From: Sepioteuthis lessoniana
Lineage: Eukaryota > Mollusca > Cephalopoda > Myopsida > Loliginidae
NCBI GenBank assembly: GCA_963585895.1
Contig: OY757934.1
Span: 30,009,105-30,073,104 of the forward strand
Reading direction: 5' to 3'
Length of the DNA: 64,000 bases
In this document: piece by piece, positions 11,205 through 22,862 of the stretch
Numbering within the stretch: the stretch's first letter is position 1
Layout of the letters: every line of letters begins with the position of its first letter
Translations under genes and position numbers: made by a program
Notes under the pieces: model-generated
What the model saw: only the letters and a program-made list of their open reading frames with translations
What the model was told of the DNA's origin: nothing
The model's database searches: none

Positions 11205-11640
11205 CTTGATATCAGTGGCAGCTCATCTAAAGGCATTGTGGAACTGAAGGGCCCCTATTTCCTTCAAATCAGTAGCAGCTCATTTAAAGGCCCAGTGAAA
11301 GTACAGCACCCCCTATTTTTTTCAAATCAGTATAGGCTTATCTATAGGCAGTGTGGAACTGCAGGTCCCCAATTTTTTTTCAAATCAGTGTCAGCTCATC
11401 AATAGGCACTGTGGAACTGCAGCACCACCTATTTTCTCCTGATAAGTTAGGATCCAATCTATTGGTCAAATAGATTTGTGCAAAAATTATTCGTATTTGG
11501 TAGGACTGCTTACAAAAAGGAAAAAAAAAACTCTTAAGAAACACAAAAAATGTAAATATGAATATACAATAGGCATAAGATAACTCTAGATGGGTTGACA
11601 TGCAGTAAAAATCAATCAATCAATCAATCAATCAACAAAT
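11205..11640 (+). repeat. Family E, 3' part with four ~58 bp tandem repeats
   Basis: 'cagctcat...aggca-tgtggaactg' starts at 11221, 11278, 11336 and 11394, giving a period of 57-58 bp. It then continues into the E 3' half ('aaactcttaagaaaca', 'gatgggttgacatgc') and ends in (AATC)n. A single copy of the 58 bp unit also sits at 42590-42650. Confidence 0.75.
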
Positions 11641-12496
11641 AAGTGGTTTCATGACCCATAAACCTTTATAGAATAAAAAGAAGTGATCTAATTGAAACTC
11701 TCAAAATAATTAATGGGATTTCTAATTATGGTAGACATTTTTTTAATATTTCTCCTCATTCAGGAAATTTACTGTCAATGCAAATTTCTAAAACTAAGTC
11801 TATTAACAATTGTTTTTTGGGTTTTTTATAATAGAGTAATATTTTTTTTATGTAAGTTGCTCAGTCAGATCAAATACTGCAATAGTATGGAAAAAAAAAT
11901 TAACATTTGAACTGGATGATTTCAGAAATAATGGTATGATAAATAATTTAAGAGGGCATTTTTGGGAGCTATCAGATGAATTACTTAATAGAATTTGATC
12001 TGTATATAAATATTGTATCAATAGTGTAAATGTTCTGCACAAAGATTCTCTCAATTTTTTATTGTTGACGTGAGAAGAGAGTAAAAAAGGGAGATAACCA
12101 AGGAGGCATGATAAACAAATGGAATGATATTGTAAGTTTTTTTTTTAAAGTAAGACAAAAATTTACCAGGTTAAACAAACATTGGTTTCTTCAAAGTAAG
12201 TTTTTTTAAGTTATCTGTCTTCAATCATATGTTTCTTGGTTTTAAATATAATAGTCTTTAACAGGAGTTACATCTTTCCCAGGAATGACCTGAAGTATAA
12301 AAGGTAAAAATTCTCCAACTTATCCATCCATTTTTCATAGTAACAAATTTTCACTCATGTTTTTGTTGTTTCTCATGACAGAGTAATGCTATTTTACAAG
12401 CACTCAAGTAGTTTTTTTTTTATTTCTTGGAAATTTATAATTTAGAAACAAATGCAAAATAATGCATATAGATTTAATGACTAATGCAATATGATT

Positions 12497-12500
<4 letters not shown>
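11641..12500. other. AT-rich stretch, nothing recognised
   Basis: Poly-T rich; frames of 65-68 codons on both strands resemble nothing and overlap each other. Confidence 0.5.

Positions 12501-12532
<32 letters not shown>
12501..12532. repeat. (CT)n(TA)n, then (ATCT)n at 12548-12570
   Basis: Compound simple repeat. Confidence 0.9.
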
Positions 12533-12703
12533 TTCATTATGTTTACATCTATCTATCTATCTATCTATTCAAGTCTGTTCATGATCTATCTATCACTTTC
12601 TGCTTCATACTGTTAAAACAAAAGCAGGTCTTCTAGCAAAACAATGATTAAAAATTGACCACAAAGTAATTATGAGGTTGCAACATCTTAACCATTAACC
12701 CTA

Positions 12704-13085
<382 letters not shown>

Positions 13086-13244
13086 TATATATTGTCACCT
13101 TACTATGTATGCATGTATCTATCTCATTCTATTCATATTTCAGCCTGCAAATTTCATTTTTCTAAAGTACATCATATTAAATTTAGGATGTATCCTATGG
13201 GCTGATGCAATTTTATTGTTTGACACTTGTAATCTTGAATATAT

Positions 13245-13520
13245 TTACCCAAACCCTCCACCAGAGGCAGGATGTGACACCAGGTCTATCTTTAAGCTGA
13301 GTACTGATTTCAGAGTTTTCTTTCTCCCAGACTGGTTGCCAAACCAAGGCTAAAGAGTCTACTCTACTATTTCCCTATGGCTGGAGGAGGGGAGGGGAGA
13401 CAAGATTAATTCATACCTTTCCCAAGGGCATTCTCACAATTGGAAATATAAACAGCCTTGTCCAAGATTTGAACCCAGGTTGCGGATTTCATTTCCTACA
13501 ATGATAAACATTATTTCAAG
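13245..13520 (-). repeat. SINE-C, minus strand
   Basis: Reversed 3' end 'accctccaccagaggcagg', then 'cagagttttctttctcccag', 'catacctttcccaaggg' and 'cagccttgtccaagatttga'. Head degraded. Confidence 0.8.
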
Positions 13521-13538
13521 AGTGCCTTAAATTTATAT

Positions 13539-13790
13539 AAGTAAAGTTGGTGACCATAGTCAAGGGTGACGAGAAGGTTCCCTTTTCAATAGCTACTACA
13601 CTGAGGTGTAGGGGAGGGCGCTACTCCTTTCCCTGAATTGCTCCTCTTTACCCTTAATATGTACCTTATATTGCTGAGTGTTAAGCAAGGAGGTATCAAG
13701 TACCATTTTTAAAGTCTTTGGTATGACATGACTGGAGATTGAATGCAGGTCTCCCAGACCATTGGCGAACACTCTGCCCACTAGGTATTT
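13539..13790 (-). repeat. SINE-A, minus strand
   Basis: Reversed body 'gctactacactgaggtgtag' through 'cattggcgaacactctgccc'. Near full length. Confidence 0.9.
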
Positions 13791-14574
13791 TTACTTACTT
13801 GTGACCTTGTACCAGACTAAGCATACTTATAAAAGACTTATATAAAGAGTTCTATAAAAATACAATCACCATATACCACAAATATATACCTATTCATGCA
13901 CTAATTGCAAACAAAAGCAAATCATTTTAGAAATCATTCTCCCACATGCAAATCTGTTGTTACAACTTTTCTTTTTTCATAGTTTTCTCTTTTTTTTTTA
14001 ATTATAAAGATGAAACGATTAAACAACTTGTGTGGTTTAGAAAGAATTCTGAATTTCTCATGGAACTTGTTCAAAGAGAAAAATCTCTAAAAGAAAGAAA
14101 AATTATTTAGAAAAACATCAAAGATATATTTATCTTTTTTAATAGGAATAAAAAAAACGTATTATGAAGATTCATTTTTCAATAATTATTTTATGTTCTC
14201 TTTCAAGTACTGACATACCCACCTCATCTGAGGAAACTTTGTCTGTTTCTCAATTTCAGTATTTTCTTAGAGTTATAACTTTAGACAAAATATTTTTAAT
14301 ATAGAAATTGAATGCTTATTATTCTTTTTTTTCGAAATTGCATTTCTAATTTTTTTATTTTGGTATCTTAAAAATGATATTAACTACATTTTTGTCTTAT
14401 CACTAAAAGTTTGTCCCATTGTAAAGCTATAGTTATGAAAAACTGCTATGTGCTTTGTAGCTGAGGAAAAAAAGCTCTTCATTTCATTTAATAGGGTACA
14501 GTCGGAGTCCTTAATGTCTGAGGCATCCAAAAAAGAGAAATGTCAATAAGACAAGAAAGTTTCTGTAATCTCTC
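13791..14574. other. AT-rich stretch, nothing recognised
   Basis: No open frame of note and no recognisable repeat. Confidence 0.5.
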
Positions 14575-14878
14575 CAAGACATGCATGGGTGACACACTTA
14601 GCATAACTGTAACTGTCATGGTAAATGGAATCAGCGATCCGATTTCAAGTCCTGGTCAAGGTTGTTTGCATTTCACTTTACTTTGGGAAAGGCATGAATC
14701 CATCTCTTCTCTCCCCAGCTATAGGCACATAGTAAGGCAGACAGGGTTCTTTAACCTTGGTATGGCAACTAGTCTAGAAGAAGGAAAACAGTGAATTCAA
14801 ACCTTCTTTATTCCACTTAAAGATTGACCTCGCATCACATCCTGCTTATGATAGAAGAGTTAGGTAAATATATACTCA
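14575..14878 (+). repeat. SINE-C, plus strand
   Basis: Head diverged ('gtgacacacttagcataact'), middle 'caagtcctggtcaaggttg', 3' half 'gggttctttaaccttggta' and 'cgcatcacatcctgc', ending 'gttaggtaaatatata'. A 14 bp GC palindrome (tgaggggcccctca) lies just after at 14889-14902. Confidence 0.8.
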
Positions 14879-14902
14879 TACATATACATGAGGGGCCCCT
14901 CA

Positions 14903-15436
14903 GTAAACCTGAACTTGTGTCACATTCTGTAGTCGTGGGGTGGTGGAAAAATAATGTGATGTAAATCACTTTCTCAGTTAACAGACACAATTAATTTTAA
15001 TGTTATTTATGTAAGGTGGAGTGATACATCAGAGTAACTAATTTGTAAGACTGAATCTATAATTACTAACACATAACAGGATAATGAGTACTGCCTCTTT
15101 TATATGTCTCGTCATTCATTATTAGGACGTTTGGACATGTCTTCAGTTTCCAATTATAAGATGCTGATTATTAGTTATTATAGCTTTGTTAACTGAATAA
15201 TAAAGTAGAAACGAATGAACAAAAGTGGGCATTGTAATTCAACAATATAATAAATTTTATTTAACAATTAGAAGGAATGATATAAAGGAAACGGTTATAG
15301 AAGGAAAGAAATTCAGTCTACAAAGGGATGACGGATATTGGGGTTGTTACCAGGATTTGACACAAGATTAATTTTCTAACAGAGTATTGGAATGGTTACC
15401 AGTTATTAGTATTGGTTGGGGCTATCGAGAATATTG
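14903..15436. other. AT-rich stretch, nothing recognised
   Basis: No gene or repeat that I can place. Confidence 0.45.
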
Positions 15437-15745
15437 GTTGGTTGGTTGGTTGTTTTATTTTACATCATATCAACCCTTTTTGGGTCATTTAACGCTGAAT
15501 TAAATTTCAAACAATTCAGTTTAATATAAGTATAGTTTTTGTTTACAAAAAGTTAAATGTCAAAACAGTTCTATCTCAAAAAATTCATTTAAGCATAAGT
15601 ACACAGTTTCAATGTCAAAAACAGTTTTATTTCAAACAATTCAGTTTAACATAATTACACAGTTTACTTCTATTTGACCCATAGATAGGACACTATCAGG
15701 TGCCAGGGTGGACCTGGGAGCAATGGCAGTGAAGGTGTACTCTGT
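15437..15745 (-). repeat. Family D, minus strand, head-truncated
   Basis: Reversed tail with 'ggttggttggttgttttatt', three internal repeats ('aattcagtttaacataatta') and the start of the core ('gacctgggagcaatgg'); the head is missing. Confidence 0.75.
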
Positions 15746-16785
15746 ATGTATAAGAACATTCATTTGCACAAAACAAGGAAAGACAAGATTAGCTTATATA
15801 CACATATAGAATATTTGATGCATAGATATATAAAAATATATGAATAGTACTACAAGAATACACAAACATGTTCCAACAGATGAAAAGTACACATAGTTGC
15901 ATGAACAATCAGTATATAAAAAGGATAAAAATGATAAAAAATCTTAATTATCTTCAGTGGTTAAGCCATGTGTCTTTACATTTAAATGTTGAGGTGAAAA
16001 ACAAAGTTTACCATCAGAATTGGAAACAAAGTCTCTCTTCTGTTCAATGAACAAAGATGAAAGAAGCAGGTTTCATCTGTTCAAACAACAGAGATGAAAA
16101 GCAGATGAGAAAGGATTCTGAATTCTCATGTGACCATAGTGTCCAAAGACACACACTCAAAGACAATGGAAGATAGTTATTCATTGTCTCCCAAGACTGA
16201 GTTTTACGATGTGATAATTTTTTTTATTTTCCAAATAACTAGCACTAGAACAACTTGAAGGGAAAACATGGAATATTTCTAGTTTAATTATCAAATGAAT
16301 CTCAAAGAAATCAGTGATATTTTAAAGAAAATGGCCTGGGTATCTTTTAGAGACTAGAAATTAGAATGTATGTGAGCAGGAAATTATATTTAGTATTCAC
16401 TATGCATGGGTTCATTGTGGTTATGATTTTGATTCAAAGTTCTTATGTTTTTCTGGTATTTTCCATACATGTAATTTAATTGATGATTGGTTGAAATTCT
16501 GCATGGTTTTTTTCTTTTACACAGTGGCATTATATCGTCTCTTTTATTTTTGTCTCAGCTAAAACAGGATTTAACCTGTTGTCACAATTTGCAGGATTTG
16601 AGAAAGAAAGAAGATTGATTTTTTTTTTCCTGCTCACTGTTTTTATAATCTTGAATGTGGCTGATTTTGGTTTCCATAGTAACAAGATTAATCTTCATAT
16701 TCAAAGACTGGTGTCAAAAAAGATTTACTCAAGGGCAGATAATCAAATATATTGTACATAACCCATGCACATGCATGCACACACA

Positions 16786-16819
<34 letters not shown>

Positions 16820-16890
16820 TATGTACAAACATATATATATATATATATTAACAATGTAGTTTGTTATATTTATAAATAATGAGTGCTCAA
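15746..16890. other. AT-rich stretch; (CA)n near 16779-16817 and (TA)n near 16830-16848
   Basis: Apart from the CA/TA microsatellites no gene or repeat family is recognised. Confidence 0.5.
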
Positions 16891-16892
16891 TA

Positions 16893-17446
16893 TCTGATTG
16901 GTTTGGTTTGGTTTGGTTTGACACCATATCAACCATTATAGGCTATTTAATGCAAAATTCTTTTTATACATATGTTAAATACATGATTTCTAAACACATT
17001 TTGAAGATAAGATTTTTAAACAAGCCTAAGCTTGTTTTTTGCAAACAGTTAAATGGTTTCATTTAATTTCAAACAATTCAGTTTAGCATAAGTACAGTCT
17101 TTTGCTTACACACAATTAGTCATTGGTTTAAAAACAGTTTTTTGTTTACACACAGTTAAATGTCAAAACATTCCTATTTCAAACAATTCAATTAGCATAA
17201 TTTCATAGTTTAGTACTATTTGACCGATACATAGGACCCTATCGGGTGCTACCACTTTGGGCCAGAGCGGACCTAGGAGTTATGCCAATAAAGGGTTACT
17301 CTGCATTCCCCAAAGCTCCAGCATTATTAGAGCCTGACCAACAGATTGTTTAGTGTCATATCCAGGAGAAGAGACTCATTGATGAGTTTCACCCCTCTGC
17401 CGAGGTGCAGTTGGTGTATTCTACAGTCCCAGCCAACTGAACCAAG
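16893..17446 (-). repeat. Family D, minus strand
   Basis: Tail 'ggtttggtttggtttgacac', four internal repeats, core 'gggccagagcggacctagga', head reversed 'cagtcccagccaactga'. Full length. Confidence 0.85.
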
Positions 17447-17449
17447 TCA

Positions 17450-17925
17450 ATATCTGAGATAGAGCATATGTAGATTAAAGTTAAATTTCTCTGGGATTTT
17501 GAGATAAAAACAGATCACCAGAAAACCAGACCAAGTGTCAATTAACAAGAAGAGAAGAACTTGTCATCTAGTAGATTTTACTATTACAGCAGACCACAGA
17601 GTAAAAATATATGAAAAGAAAGACAAATACTTGGATCTTGCCAGAGAAAAAGCTGTGGAACAGGAAAGTGACAGTGATATCAGTTGTAGTTGGTGACTTT
17701 GGAATGGTTTTTAGAGACCTGGAAAAGAGACTTGAGTAACTGGTAATCAGAGGAAGAATTGAGATCATCCAGACCACAGCATTGTTAAGATCAACTGAAA
17801 TACTTTGAAAAGTCCCAGAGACCAGAGAAGATTTGCTGTCACTCAGACCTCAGTGTAAGAATACCATTTAAAACCAGAGTGAAAAACTTGGAAAGAATAA
17901 AGTAATGATAATGATAATAACAATA
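17450..17925 (+). pseudogene. RLE-type LINE, C-terminal relic
   Basis: Same family as 5200-5690. Pieces in different frames match WDFEI-TD, the dinucleotide-degraded endonuclease stretch, 'gtgacagtgatatcagttgt' (VTVI-V-VG) and the final SLRL-type ending at about 17835-17850. Ends in a 'aagtaatgataatgataata' repeat. Many frame changes; old. Confidence 0.55.
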
Positions 17926-17947
17926 ATGATTGAGTTACAAAAATCTT

Positions 17948-18219
17948 TCTTGCATTTTAAACATTTTTTAATTAATAAAACTTTTTAAATTTCTGCTTTT
18001 TACGAGCAAACCAAAAAATCAAAATCTTAAAAAAGTGACTTTTTATGATATTGATTTTTTTATGGAGATCTCATAAGAAATAAACTGCTTATGAGATCTC
18101 CATAAAAAAAAATCAAAATCTTAAAAAGTCACTTTTTTAAGATTTTGATTTTTTGGTTTGCTTGTAAAAAGCAGAAATTTAAAAAGTTTTATTAATTAAA
18201 AACTGTTTAAAATGCAAGA
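17948..18219. mobile_element. Long foldback (palindromic MITE), ~270 bp
   Basis: Left arm from 'tcttgcattttaaaca' to 'ggagatctcataag'; right arm is its near-perfect reverse complement from 'cttatgagatctccat' to 'gtttaaaatgcaaga'. Arms are about 130 bp each with a loop of about 10 bp centred near 18083. No coding capacity. A foldback or MITE element is the simplest reading. Confidence 0.9.
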
Positions 18220-18235
18220 AGCAATATTTTTAAAG

Positions 18236-19027
18236 ATTGGTTGGTTGTTTGGGTTTTATGGTATATCAACCTTTGTAGGTTATTTAATGCCAAATCCATT
18301 TTTATACAAATTATCAGTTCCATTTCAAACAATTCAGTTTAGCATAAGTACACAGTTTAATTATCAAAAACATTCTATTTTAAGCTATTCAGTTTAATCA
18401 AACAGTTCTACTTTAGCCAATTCAGTTTACTATAAGTATAGATTTTGTTTACACACAGTTAAATGTCAAAACAGTTCTATATTAAACAATTCAGTTTAGT
18501 GTAAGTACAGTTTGAGTGTCAAGTTTAGTCGAACAGTTCTAATTCAAACAATTCACTTTATTATAAGTATGTGCCATTGGCCTAATGAGTAGAGTATTCG
18601 CCAATGATCAGGGAGACCTGGGTTCAATCCCAAGTTGAGTCATACCAAAGACTCAAAAAATGGTACTTGATGCCACCTTGCTAAGCACTCAGCATTATAA
18701 AGTGAGGATCAAGGGTAAAGTGGAGTAATCCTGGGAATGGAGTAGCGCTCTCCCCGACGCCTCGGTGTAGTAGCTATTGAAAAGGGAGCCTTTGGGTCAC
18801 CCTCAACTAAGGTCACCAACAATAGGTATGCAGTTTAGTTCTATTTCAGAGTGTTTCTGGAAGTGATGGCAATGAAGGAGTGCTCCACATTCCCCAAAGC
18901 CCCAGCATCACTGGAACCTCACCATCAGATTGTTTAGTGTGATAGCCAGGACAACCATTGGAGGAGGGGGTCTTACACCTCTGCAGAGGTGCAGTCAGTG
19001 TATTCGACAGCCCCAGCTGACTGGGCA
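18236..19027 (-). repeat. Family D, minus strand, interrupted by SINE-A
   Basis: Reversed tail at 18236 ('ggttggttgtttgggtttta'), about six internal repeats, a SINE-A at 18572-18822, then core and head ending 'ccccagctgactgggcaa'. It is followed directly by a second D unit that lacks its tail. Confidence 0.85.
18572..18822 (+). repeat. SINE-A nested in family D, with TSD
   Basis: Complete: A box 'tggcctaatgagtagag', B box 'gggttcaatccc', 3' end 'ggtcaccaac'. Flanked by 'taagtatg' on the left and 'taggtatg' on the right, an 8 bp target-site duplication with one mismatch. Confidence 0.9.
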
Positions 19028-19462
19028 ATTCACAGAGTTAGTGTCAAAACAGTTTTATTTCAGACAATTCAGTTTAGCATAAGTTTAGAGGTCAAAGCAG
19101 TTCTATTTTGAGCAATTCAGTTTAGCATAATACACAGTTTAAATGTCAAAACAGTTCTATTTTAAATAATTCAGTTTAACATAAATATGCAGTTTAAATG
19201 TCACAGTAAACTCAAACCATGGTTTAGTTCTATTTAACTCATAGATAGGACCCTTTTTAGGTGCTACCACTCCAGGTCAGAGTGGACCTGGTAGTGATGG
19301 CAATGGAGGGGTACTCTGCATTCCCCAAAGCTTAAGCATTACTGGATCCTCACCATCAGATTGTTTAGAGTCATATCTGGGACACTTGTTTGGGGTATCT
19401 TACTCCTCTGCAGAGAAGCAGTTGGTGTATTTTACAGCCCCAGTCAACTGGGCCATATTTTT
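19028..19462 (-). repeat. Family D, second unit, tail missing
   Basis: Begins within internal repeats ('gtgtcaaaacagttttattt'), continues through the core to 'ccccagtcaactgggcc'. Head-to-tail with the previous D copy, so either a tandem dimer or an unequal exchange product. Confidence 0.8.
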
Positions 19463-20039
19463 GAAGGATGTCTGCCATTAAATCTTTGTATAAAGAAATT
19501 TTGCCATGAGTATTTCATAGATAAGATTCTTGCTGCTTAGGAAACCTCTCCACAAATTCTCAGACATTGGGTGTAACATGTAATCACAGAGAACAAAAGA
19601 CATGTTTGTTGAATATTTACCCGCAAATAACTTTTTTTGGTTCGGGATTTTGGATTTGAGTTTAAAATAGAATTGATAAATATTGTAATATAAGGAAGAA
19701 AGTTTATATATATATATTTTTTAATTTTTGAAAAAAAGTTTGTTTTTTTAACCAAATAGTAAAAAGTATAAAAATGTTCAACCAGTTTTTACATTACTCA
19801 TTGTGAATGTAAAAAGGATGCTGAAAGAAATACAGAAAGATGAAAGTGAAAGATAAAATATCAAGTGATATTGTTGAGGGCACATCATCTTCATACTTTA
19901 GGAGTCTGGGTGGAAAAGGAGGTGAGACTACACTTCTTTTTTCTTAAGTAGGCAGAGCACATAGACTTGTCATAATTTTGACCTTAATACGCTTTGCCCT
20001 GTCAATAGGGTCACAAATATGCCGACTGCATGTAAACTG
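19463..20039. other. AT-rich stretch, nothing recognised
   Basis: No gene or repeat that I can place. Confidence 0.45.
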
Positions 20040-20550
20040 CACCCAGTGGTGAGCAAAAACTTTTCAGTTTTCTGCATTCAAGAAACCCCCCCCCCAAAAA
20101 AAAACAAGAATATGCTAATTGCATCCTCTGTAGTGGAGTAAGCCCCACCGCCAAGTTATCTAATGTATGAGACTAAACTGAATTTATAGTGAATGAAACT
20201 TTTTTAAATTTCTGTTTTCTATGTTCAAACAAACAAATTAAAAAAAAAACTAGAGTATACCAACTGCATCTTCTGCCAGAGAGTAAGACCCCTACCAGTA
20301 AAAAGGGTGAGTATAATACTAAATTGCATATAGTGGTGAGGCTCCAGTTCTGGATTTTTGGGGAGTGTGAAATTATCCTTTTGTTGATGTTACTCCCAGG
20401 TCTAATGTAACCTAGACTACAAGTGTTTACCTGTTTTATTGTGAAGATATATTTTTGTACCATTTATAATTGGGGACCATAATTATTAACTTGCTTTCAG
20501 TGTATAATAACCCAACAAGGGTTGACATGCCAATCAATCAAATTTTTTGG
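20040..20550 (+). repeat. Family E, plus strand, two overlapping copies
   Basis: A head-like fragment at about 20040-20175 ('gctaattgcatcctctgtag'), then a fuller copy from about 20245 ('ccaactgcatcttctgccag', 'ggtgaggctccagttctgg') ending with the tail 'gggttgacatgccaatcaat'. Confidence 0.7.
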
Positions 20551-20630
20551 GGAAAAATCATATTTTCTTTTTTTTTCTGTTAATAGGGTTTAACAAAAAA
20601 CGAGTAAATTGGTAATAGTTATTTACTTAG

Positions 20631-20740
20631 CTTAGTTATGACACAAGGCCAGAATTATGGGGCACCCAGTAAGAATCAAACTCACTCACAATGGTCTGTT
20701 AATCTAGCTTGCAAATCAATTCACCATGTGAGTTGCCCTA
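20631..20740 (-). repeat. Family F, tRNA-like short repeat
   Basis: Reversed unit: 'gacacaaggccagaattatg', 'ggggcacccagta', 'tctagcttgcaaa', ending 'agttgccc'. See the copy at 58088-58200 for the tRNA-like fold. Confidence 0.7.
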
Positions 20741-20756
20741 TTTAAAAAAGTGTACT

Positions 20757-20853
20757 AAGTTGTGGCAGAAGGTTGGATGCATAGGGCACCCAATGAAACT
20801 CAAACTAACTACAAATGGTTTGCAAGCCTTTGTACTACATGAGATGCCCAAGT
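20757..20853 (-). repeat. Family F, second copy
   Basis: Direct repeat of the previous unit: 'gggcacccaatgaaactca' and 'ggtttgcaagcctttgta', ending 'gagatgccca'. Confidence 0.65.
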
Positions 20854-20993
20854 AAATAGGTAATATTCAAGTGGCAAGATTGACTGTTATACATTAGCTA
20901 CAACACTTGACAACAAAATAATAGCAAATGGAAGCTGGCTTATCAAAGGTAGTTTATACATACATGAATCTAATATATATATATATATATATA

Positions 20994-21260
20994 GACATTT
21001 GCGGTGTAAAGGCTATAGTCATTCGATCCAAATTCAAATCCTAGACAAGACTGTTTACATTTACCATAGTGCTAATACTCTTGAGAAAGGTATGCATCCA
21101 GCTATTCTCCCTCCAGCTATAGATAAATAGTAGAACAGACTGGGCTCTCTTACCTTGTTCTGGCAACTAGTCAACGAGAAGGAAAACCTTCAATTCAAAC
21201 CTGTAAAACTCTGCTTAAAATTTGACCTTGTGTCATATCCTGCTGATGCCAAGGGGTTGG

Positions 21261-21265
<5 letters not shown>
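20994..21265 (+). repeat. SINE-C, plus strand
   Basis: Head 'gacatttgcggtgtaaagg', 'caaatcctagacaagactg', 'gggctctcttaccttg', 'ttgtgtcatatcctgctg' and 3' end 'gggttggtgaatata', which runs into (TA)n. Confidence 0.85.

Positions 21266-21311
<46 letters not shown>
21264..21311. repeat. (TA)n microsatellite
   Basis: Grows directly out of the SINE-C 3' end. Confidence 0.95.
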
Positions 21312-21314
<3 letters not shown>

Positions 21315-21321
21315 TAGTGAA

Positions 21322-21515
21322 TTTAGATCATACTCTTGTGGACCCCTGCAAATGGACGAGCAAAGGTTGGAAGACCAGCTAGAAATTATATACAACAGCT
21401 CTGTCCCGATACAGGATATAGCATTGAAGACCTCCCAGGAGTGATAGATGATAGAGATGGGTGGTGAGAGAGGGTCAGGGAGATCTGTTCTAGCAGTGCG
21501 ATATGATGATGATGA
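21322..21515 (+). pseudogene. RTE-type LINE, 3' end fragment
   Basis: 'ctcttgtggacccctgcaaa', 'ccaggagtgatagatgatag' and 'gtgagagagggtcaggga' match the last ~65 codons of the 43.2 kb copy (LLWTPAYGQ-KAGRPA...RERVRDIRA). Ends in the ATG/GAT trinucleotide run expected at RTE 3' ends. Several frame changes. Confidence 0.7.
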
Positions 21516-21990
21516 CAATTGATCCAATCTCGGTAACTGTGCAGTTTTGCACAGCTGATACTTGACAACTGATCAATCTACAAAAAACAAAATGATATTT
21601 TCTCTTTATCAGGGACATTTTTCAAAACAAATGTCTTTGACCCAAGTTAAGCACTTATCTCAGTCACTACTAGAGTTTTTGATGTAATCCATTCAGTGCA
21701 TAGATCAACAGAACAGATCACAAAACCATGTTGACACACAGACATACACACATAAGCACACACAGAACTGTGAAGGGGACTGAGTCTTTTTGACCCACTG
21801 TTATATAATCAAATTTCTCTCATATGATAAACAGAAAAAAAAACAAGTTATTTACAGTTAGAATTTAGCTGTTAAGTTGAGACAAAAATATATTCCTTAA
21901 AAAACAAGGAGTAAAACATGTTTGAGATTTTTAATGATTACTTTTATTATTTCAGTCAAAAATTTGTCAGTCATGTTATTAGATTAGATT
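21516..21990. other. AT-rich stretch, nothing recognised
   Basis: A short (GATTA)n run at about 21981-22004 leads into family D. Nothing else. Confidence 0.5.
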
Positions 21991-21994
21991 AGAT

Positions 21995-22862
21995 TAGATT
22001 AGATTGGTTTGGTTTTATGGCATATCAACCATTGTTGGTTATTTAATGCCAAATCCTGTTTTTACATACATCTTAAATATATGATTTGTAAACACATTTT
22101 GGAGGAGCCTGTGGTGTAATGGTTATCGTCATAGGAAATGGATACGGTGACACGAGTTCACCACCTGGACAAGACTGATAGCATTTCACATAGCACTAAT
22201 ACCCTTGGGAAAGGTATGAATCCAATTATTCTCCCTCCGGCTATGGGTAAATAGTAGGGCAGACTAGGTTCTTCAGCCTTGGTTAGGCAACTAGTCTAGG
22301 AGAAGGAAAACTCTGAATTCAAACCTGTTAAACTTCACTTAAAAATTGAACTTGTCTCATATCCTGCCCAAGCGGAGGGGTTGATAAATTTAGTAAACAC
22401 ATTTTGTGGATACTTACAGGTAAATGACAAACAGTTCTGTTCCTAACAATTCAATTTAGCATAAGTCAACAAAGTTAAATGGTTCCAAGTATTGCTATGT
22501 ATCACTAACAATTCAATTAAACATCAGTCATTTGTTTACATACAGTTAAAGAATCAAAGAGTTGTATTTCAAACAATTCAATTTTGCATAAGTCATTTGC
22601 TTGCACACAGTTTAAGTGTCAAACAGTTCTATTTGATCTATAGATAGGACCTTTTCAGGAGCTACCTCTCCAGGTCAGAGTGGATTTGGGAGCAATGGTA
22701 ATGATGGGGTAATCCACATTCCCCAAAGTTCCAGCATTACTAGAGCTTCACTATCAGATGGTTTAATGTCATATCTAGGATAGTTATTATGGGAGGGGGT
22801 CTTACTCATCTGCAGGGATGCAGTTAGAGTATTCTGCAGCCCCAACCGATTGAGCTGATGTT
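21995..22862 (-). repeat. Family D, minus strand, interrupted by SINE-C
   Basis: Reversed tail 'ggttttatggcatatcaacc', SINE-C at 22102-22392, then internal repeats, core and head ('cagccccaaccgattgagc'). Confidence 0.85.
22102..22392 (+). repeat. SINE-C nested in family D, with 14 bp TSD
   Basis: Head 'gagcctgtggtgtaatggtt', middle 'cacctggacaagactgatag', 3' half 'gggttgataaattta'. Flanked by 'gtaaacacattttg' at 22088-22101 and 22393-22406, a perfect target-site duplication that fixes both ends of SINE-C. Confidence 0.95.

Noticed and set aside
13596-13781. Recurrent frame around 'MGRVFANG...IPKTLKMVLDT'
   Set aside because: It is SINE-A read in one frame and appears at every copy (7, 35, 47 kb); no sign of selection on the protein.
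14889-14902. 14 bp GC-rich perfect palindrome
   Set aside because: Seen once; expected occasionally by chance and without a partner or context.
16530-16580. Polypyrimidine run before 'cag', splice-acceptor-like
   Set aside because: Such runs are common in this AT-rich DNA and no coding exon follows.
18846-19028. 60-codon frame in family D core, also at 63462-63698 in the other strand
   Set aside because: Comes from the repeat core; frame is not kept between copies.
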